The notes beneath the pieces are model-generated. The model worked only from the letters and a program-made list of their open reading frames with translations. It did not search any database and had not been told where the DNA came from. From contig NC_081835.1 in the NCBI RefSeq assembly GCF_030867095.1, forward strand, positions 47,351,892-47,415,891: 64,000 nt of DNA, in the 5' to 3' direction. This stretch comes from Alligator mississippiensis. Taxonomy: Eukaryota > Chordata > Crocodylia > Alligatoridae. This document shows positions 58,916-64,000 of this stretch, piece after piece (position 1 is the stretch's first letter; the number at the start of each line of letters is the position of its first letter). Position numbers and translations under genes: made by a program.

Positions 58916-59589
58916 CATCATATCTCCTGCCCACTGATTCCCTGTCCTTAATATAAATGCATTCCCGTAGTAGATCCCGCTGTTCCTTAGAAACGGTGCA
59001 GACTTATGCTCAGCGAGTAGCATGTTGTGTTGCTCAAGAGGCCAGTTGCTGAGCTGCATGGAGTACAGTGTCCCAATTCCTCCTCCCGTAGACCAAACAC
59101 CAGTTCTGGTACACTACCACTGAAGAGCTTAATTGAAATGTGTGAGATGGTGCAAAACCAAGGACACAACACCAGCTTTTAAGCCTTGAACTAGAATCCA
59201 GAATCCTGGGTTCAGCCATTAGGGAGTGTAGGAGTCCACAACAGCCAGCTGTGCCAAGCTGAGGCCTGGCAAAAGGTGGTGTGGAATAGGTCCCCACTAA
59301 GTGATGTCAAAGTAAGTTTCCCTCCCCACTGAATCGAATATGAATATTAGCAAAACAATGGGAAAACTATCTTTGACTAGAAACGAATCTCCAAGGGAAA
59401 GCAAAATACAAGCGGTAACTTGCACACAACCAGTGACGCACTGGCACTAGTGAACAGTTTAGTCTGCCATGAAACATGCACAAGAGTAATTTAGGGGAAG
59501 TGATTCTTGTGCAGCGAGAGGAGCTGTCAGCCCTATGTGCAGGACAGCCTGGCTTCTGTCAGAACAAGCCAGTAGTTAGCATGCAACTG
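58916..59589. other. Non-coding stretch
   Basis: I see nothing recognisable. Confidence 0.4.
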
Positions 59590-59890
59590 CCCATCGTCCC
59601 CTTTGCTCCCGCCTGTGCACATTTTCATGCCATGCTGCACGATCAGCTCCCAAACACTCTCAGTACCCTATTAAAATTAAATGAATGTCTGTAATAGGCA
59701 AAAATCCGCTTTTTCCTTGATGTTTCAACAGAATTGCTTGAAGACAGCCGCATATTTTTCCTTCCCAAATTCCCTTTGCTCTTGCCATGGAGAGATTAAT
59801 CACTTGTTTACCAAGCTAGCAACTCTAAAACAAATGCTGCTGAGATTCACCCTTGCCTTTTATGCCGTTTTCAGGCAAAAATAAGAAGTC
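59590..59890. promoter_or_regulatory. Weak conserved-element candidate
   Basis: This is complex, repeat-free sequence with AT-rich words ('ctattaaaattaaatgaatg', 'gagattaatcacttg'). Two short + strand ORFs pass through it without motifs. Confidence 0.25.
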
Positions 59891-62233
59891 ATCTTGCTGC
59901 TGATTTATTGTTGGTGCAAGGTGTGGAAAACCAGTGGTGATCTATGGATTTATGGACAGATTGAGCAGCTTTTCTTAATATTTGGATCGCTACGTGCATT
60001 ATGAGTGCAATACTATATACACAGACAGGGAACTGAACCTGCTTTCCTGTTTGGTTATTGAGGGTGTTTTACCAGCACCTTCAACAGGGACAAGGTCTAG
60101 GGCATATTTTTATAGTTATGTTAGAAAATAGGAGAGCTTCCTCACCACACACACACTGCGTCCTCTCTAGTAGCCAAGACTGGCCTGGGGGCTCCAGAAC
60201 GATGGCTTATATTCCTAGCTCAGATGCCATTTGTGACCTTGAGCAAGTGGCTTCATTCCTTTCCCCATTTATCGTGATAGTAGCAGTTTGGGTCAGTCTC
60301 TCTGCAGGCATGGGGAACACAAACAGTTTTATTTTAGAACAGCAGTTGATGCAGGAGCACAGCTGTGCAGGAAGGAGGGGATTCTACAATAAGTTGCATA
60401 GCCATGATATACATTAGGATCCAGCTGCATTACCTGGATCTTATTTGCTATGATCTGTGTTGCCTTAGGCTGTTTTCTCAAGACAAAGAGCTGCCTTTTG
60501 GGATATGCTTTGCCACTGCTGGGTGGGGTGTGCCTTGGTTGCAGCTATCTTTTCTGCTTTGATACGAGAAGTTTCAATGTTCAGGGATTTGTAGGAAGCC
60601 AGTGACACTTACTCAGCTACATTTAGCATCCAACAAGCCTGATCAAGCTGAAGATGAAGGTGCCTGTCCATAGACATACCCACTTCATTGTGCGCTGCTT
60701 TTTAAACCCCCTGGTGCTATTATCTAACCTCTGTCATCATGCCCCGACTCAAGTGCTACCCAAATCAGTGGGTCCCTTGCAAGTGCAGGCATTTACCCAC
60801 GCCGATCAGCTTACAGAGTCAGTGCCAAGGCATACAAGGAACCTCCTTTGCTACCACATGCTACTTAATAATCACCAAGTGAACAGATATTTGCTATAAA
60901 ATACTACTCAAAAATAGGAATTTTCTGGAGTCCCAGCATGGTGGCATGATGCTATTTGTTATTCTACCTCAGAGGGCAGGTTTGTAGCCACAGAAAGGAG
61001 ATGCTTTCAGAGTAACAAGACACAGGCAGGGATCTCAGGGTGGCAATAGCTGGGTTACAAAAGCTTCACAGCAGGAGTAGGAAGTAACCATGATGAACAG
61101 GGATGGAGGAAAAGTGCACAGGAGTGTCTGGGGTGGAGCTGTTTGTTGTGGTAGCTACACTGATGTAGCTATACTACTGCTGGTGCTCAATGTCATGCAG
61201 ACTTTACAGTGGGATGGGCTCATCCAGAAGGCCTAATGATGCAACATTGCCCTCTTAAAACACAGGGCCCGACTTCAGTAGGCTTCTGTGCCTCTTCCTG
61301 AAAAGAAAGTGACCACCACAAACATGCTGCATCTATCCGCCAACTGTGGAAATAGCTACCCAGCTCCGGTGAGACCCGAGTCCCCCATGGAAGTGGTGTT
61401 CTGTTGTGCTTCAGAAGGGCTGGGAGCTGATCCCAGGCTCCAGCACATCTGTGGTGCCATCTAAAAACCTCTCTTAAAAAGGCATAGATTGATGCAGTGC
61501 ATTTCATAGGATTGTAGTCAGGGTTAAACATACAGAGCGATTTGTCTCTATCCTTGCTTGTGTAAGCAGCATGAGTGGACAGTGCCTTACAGAGTACTTG
61601 GGCAGAGATTATAAGGAGCCACCTGGCAGTTTTAGATACCCAGTTTTCATTGAAACCAGCATGTGATCAGGTATCCTGATCCCTTGGGTGTCTTTGGGAG
61701 TCTCACTTGTAAAAGGCAGGGTCTGCTCAGGGAGGCTTGCTGGTAGGCTTGCTGCTTCTCCCCACCTGGCAGCATGCCTAGTGGCCAGGCAAGTTCAGCT
61801 CCACATCTGACAGGCAGTGGGGAGGTTTTGCATTGCTCACCATTTACAGAAGGCAAGAACAGGGCCTGTCAGTAGGGCAAAGATGAATTGTTGCCCTTGG
61901 GGCTAAATAAGAACTTGGACTGCATGCCTCTGCAAGGGAGGGGAATTGCAGCCCACCCTTATGCTGCCATAGACCGCAAGCTTGGGCATGCAAGAAGTAG
62001 CCGAGCTATGGACCCACCTCCATTTTGCCTGGGGCAGGTGGGGGAAGAAACAGAGCCTTGGCACTTTCCCAGTCAATGACCAACATAGACAAGTCTCATT
62101 CACTGCTAGCATAGACCAGCTCCATCCTTTCTAAGATCACTGAAAAGTGGATCTGCTAGCAGCGACTCAGATGTGCGAAGCCTCTTAGTCTCTGAACATC
62201 GGTTGTTTAATCTTACTTTCTTTCTCCTTTCAG
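59891..62233. other. Non-coding stretch
   Basis: 60190-60300 has a faint MIR-like core (tgtgaccttgagcaagtgg). ORFs up to 119 codons lack motifs. Confidence 0.35.
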
Positions 62234-62354
62234 CATGGGTGCAGCTGTCCTGGGCATGTGTTGACAAGAGGGGACAGTCATTCTGCTGCAGCTAGGCGAG
62301 GAAAGCATTAAGCTGTATACCTAGGGCTCTGTTCCTCCTCTTTCTTCTCCACCA
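62234..62354 (+). other. Weak candidate exon, possibly untranslated
   Basis: A strong acceptor ('ttactttctttctcctttcag', ending at 62233) precedes this segment, and 'ccaccag|gtattt' offers a moderate donor at about 62354. All three frames contain stops, so if real it would be untranslated. An ATG at 62235 in good context opens only nine codons. Confidence 0.2.
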
Positions 62355-63335
62355 GGTATTTGTAGATTTATGGAAGTTAGCTGAATATTTGTATGTATCA
62401 TGAAAATGGCATGAGCTGCCAAGGATCAGGGAGACCTCAAGCAGAATCCTCCAAGGCTTTTTGTAGAGGGCAGGAACTTGAGGTGGTTTTCATTTGGAAT
62501 TGACTGGATTTTTTGTTTTAGTATAAAATTGGGATATTCTTGAGAAAGAGTTAAAATATTTTAAATGAAAGTTTCAGCAGTTTTTGCTGATGCACAAGGG
62601 AGTCTGAAACTTTAACTGAAAACTTCCATAATTTTTACCAGACATATTTCCTGTAAAAAAAACCCCAAAGACACTTTAGCTGTTTTTTTGGACCAGTTCT
62701 GGTAGTGCATGTACTAGTAGCTGCCTCAAAAGGGAGTTCTTTCCTAACTCAATTGAAAAGGGGCTTACAGGCTTAGAGCTGAATGACCAGGGCTCTAGGC
62801 ATAGTTAACTTCCACTATATATTTAGTAGCTGCCTATTGCAAAGACTCATTACAGTAGGGCATCTCTTTTCCCTAACCCAGATAATGCAACATTCCACCC
62901 AGAAGGAACAGGTTGTGCACCCCAGAACAAGTCTTGCTGCCCCCTTCCTAGAATAGCATACAAATTCCACTAGCAGTATAGTGCCTATCATTATATAAAG
63001 GTACATACAGTCCAATGACAAAACAACACTGTTGAGACAAACTGATCCCATACAAGCCTAAATTGATTCTGGCTAGCCACCTAAGGTTACAAGCCAAATT
63101 CACCAAGGAAGGGATCTAACTGTTGGCCCCAACAGCACCCTAGATGGCAATGCTAATGATTCATCCCTATACTTGTGCCCCTGTGGTGCTGATGTGAACA
63201 TCCTCCTATACCCAGAGACCAGTATTTCACCCCAAGAAGAGCAAGGGGGAAGCACTGTATTGGTGGGACACTAGAACTCAAGTGGAGTCTTGCACCGCTT
63301 GTCAGTCCTGACCCACCTTGTTCTCTTCCATGCAG
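62355..63335. other. Non-coding stretch
   Basis: I see no gene. A polypyrimidine tract and acceptor lie at its right edge. Confidence 0.4.
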
Positions 63336-63440
63336 ACCCTGCTCCTGCAGTTGCTCCACAAGTCCCCTCAGCCTGCAGCTCTTCGGTCACCAGCCACCCT
63401 GCTGCTTACAGCTGCTCAGGTTGCAGCAACACATACACTG
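63336..63440 (+). CDS. Candidate internal exon of an unidentified gene
   Basis: An acceptor ('ttgttctcttccatgcag', ending at 63335) and a donor ('acactg|gtaagg' at 63440/63441, with a second gtaagg five bases on) bracket 105 bases. All three frames are open. One reads PAPAVAPQVPSA, then CSSSVTSHPAAY, then SCSGCSNTYT, Ser/Pro/Ala-rich with four Cys. Another is Leu-rich (TLLLQLLHKSPQ). I recognise neither as part of a known family. The strand agrees with the CpG-island donors 43 kb upstream, so it could be the second exon of that gene. Composition-biased open frames of this size also arise by chance, so the call is tentative. Confidence 0.35.
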
Positions 63441-64000
63441 GTAAGGTAAGGATCCCCATCTTTTTCACAGCCATTTTCAAGGTTAAGAGGCAAGTCCTCA
63501 GCTGGTGCAGATTAGCGTAGTTGCAGACGGGCTTTGTGCCATTTAAACTGTTAAAGCCTAAGACAAGACAAATGTATTCTTCTCAGAAGCAAGGTCTGTG
63601 GAGAGTTGCATTCAAGATGCAGCCTGTCTCACCAGCTACCAGCTGTTCTACTTGACTACTTTTGGGGGAGAAGGAAGATAAAGGCAGGTGTTGCAGACCT
63701 TCATCAGAGAAAGGGGTAGGCACTGGGTGCACGGAGGGGGTTGGAGAAGTCTTCATCTTTACAGGCTACTCCATTTTACTTTGTCCATCTTATCCACAGT
63801 CACAAAGTCAGTAGCTCAACAACAGTAGAGTCCGCACCTATTCTGAACAAAGAAGCATGTATGTTTCCAGGTTACCTCTCGCCTAGGGCTTGACTATACT
63901 ACAAACCTCCTCTCCGCAGCAGAAACAAACTGGACCATCTCCCCACACTAATTGTTCCAAAAAGGTCTCCCCATAGAACCACCTCCAACCTAGCTCTGGC
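63441..64000. other. Right-edge non-coding stretch
   Basis: I see nothing recognisable; it is intronic if the exon at 63336 is real. Confidence 0.35.

Noticed and set aside
1-64000. tRNA or rRNA genes, CRISPR arrays, retroviral LTRs or a novel defence-like system
   Set aside because: I looked for these and saw no supporting sequence. The window fits ordinary reptilian intronic and intergenic DNA.

Overview
This is vertebrate chromosomal DNA from a gene-poor region with large introns. It is most likely from a crocodilian, with a turtle as the next choice. The evidence is abundant CR1 LINE retrotransposon sequence with the 3' end typical of birds, crocodilians and turtles, old MIR-type SINEs, short hAT-like DNA elements, and one isolated CpG island. 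There are no operons or bacterial signals. The open reading frames on both strands are almost all chance ORFs or pieces of broken retrotransposons. I recognise no intact protein-coding gene.

Layout. 1-926 is quiet. 927-3692 is a long, decayed, 5'-truncated CR1 element on the + strand. 3693-15220 is non-coding DNA with a six-copy minisatellite (about 9385-9662), MIR-like fragments, a short inverted-repeat DNA element (13863-14212) and several AT-rich, homeodomain-site-rich blocks that look like conserved enhancers. 15225-16135 is the C-terminal end of a second retrotransposon lineage that is not CR1-like. 19390-20350 is a CpG island with two good splice donors on the + strand, the only convincing promoter in the window. 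A 22-30 bp tandem repeat lies directly downstream (20366-20625). 20810-43780 is probably first-intron sequence holding CR1 3' ends, MIRs, one clear hAT element with a target-site duplication, and more enhancer-like blocks. 43780-46450 is a second long CR1 copy of the same subfamily and orientation as the first. 46451-62200 is mixed repeats and AT-rich enhancer-like blocks. Near the right edge is an exon-like segment bounded by good splice sites (63336-63440), with a weaker one at 62234-62354.

Reading of the whole. The simplest model is one + strand gene whose CpG-island promoter and 5' exon lie near 19.7-20.15 kb and whose next exon may be near 63.3 kb. That gives a first intron of about 43 kb rich in candidate regulatory elements, the architecture usual for developmental regulators. 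I could not identify the gene from its 35-codon candidate exon. I found no tRNA, rRNA, CRISPR array, retroviral provirus or novel system. The most interesting items are the second LINE lineage, the twin-donor CpG island, four tandem-repeat arrays, the hAT copies, and the enhancer-like blocks.
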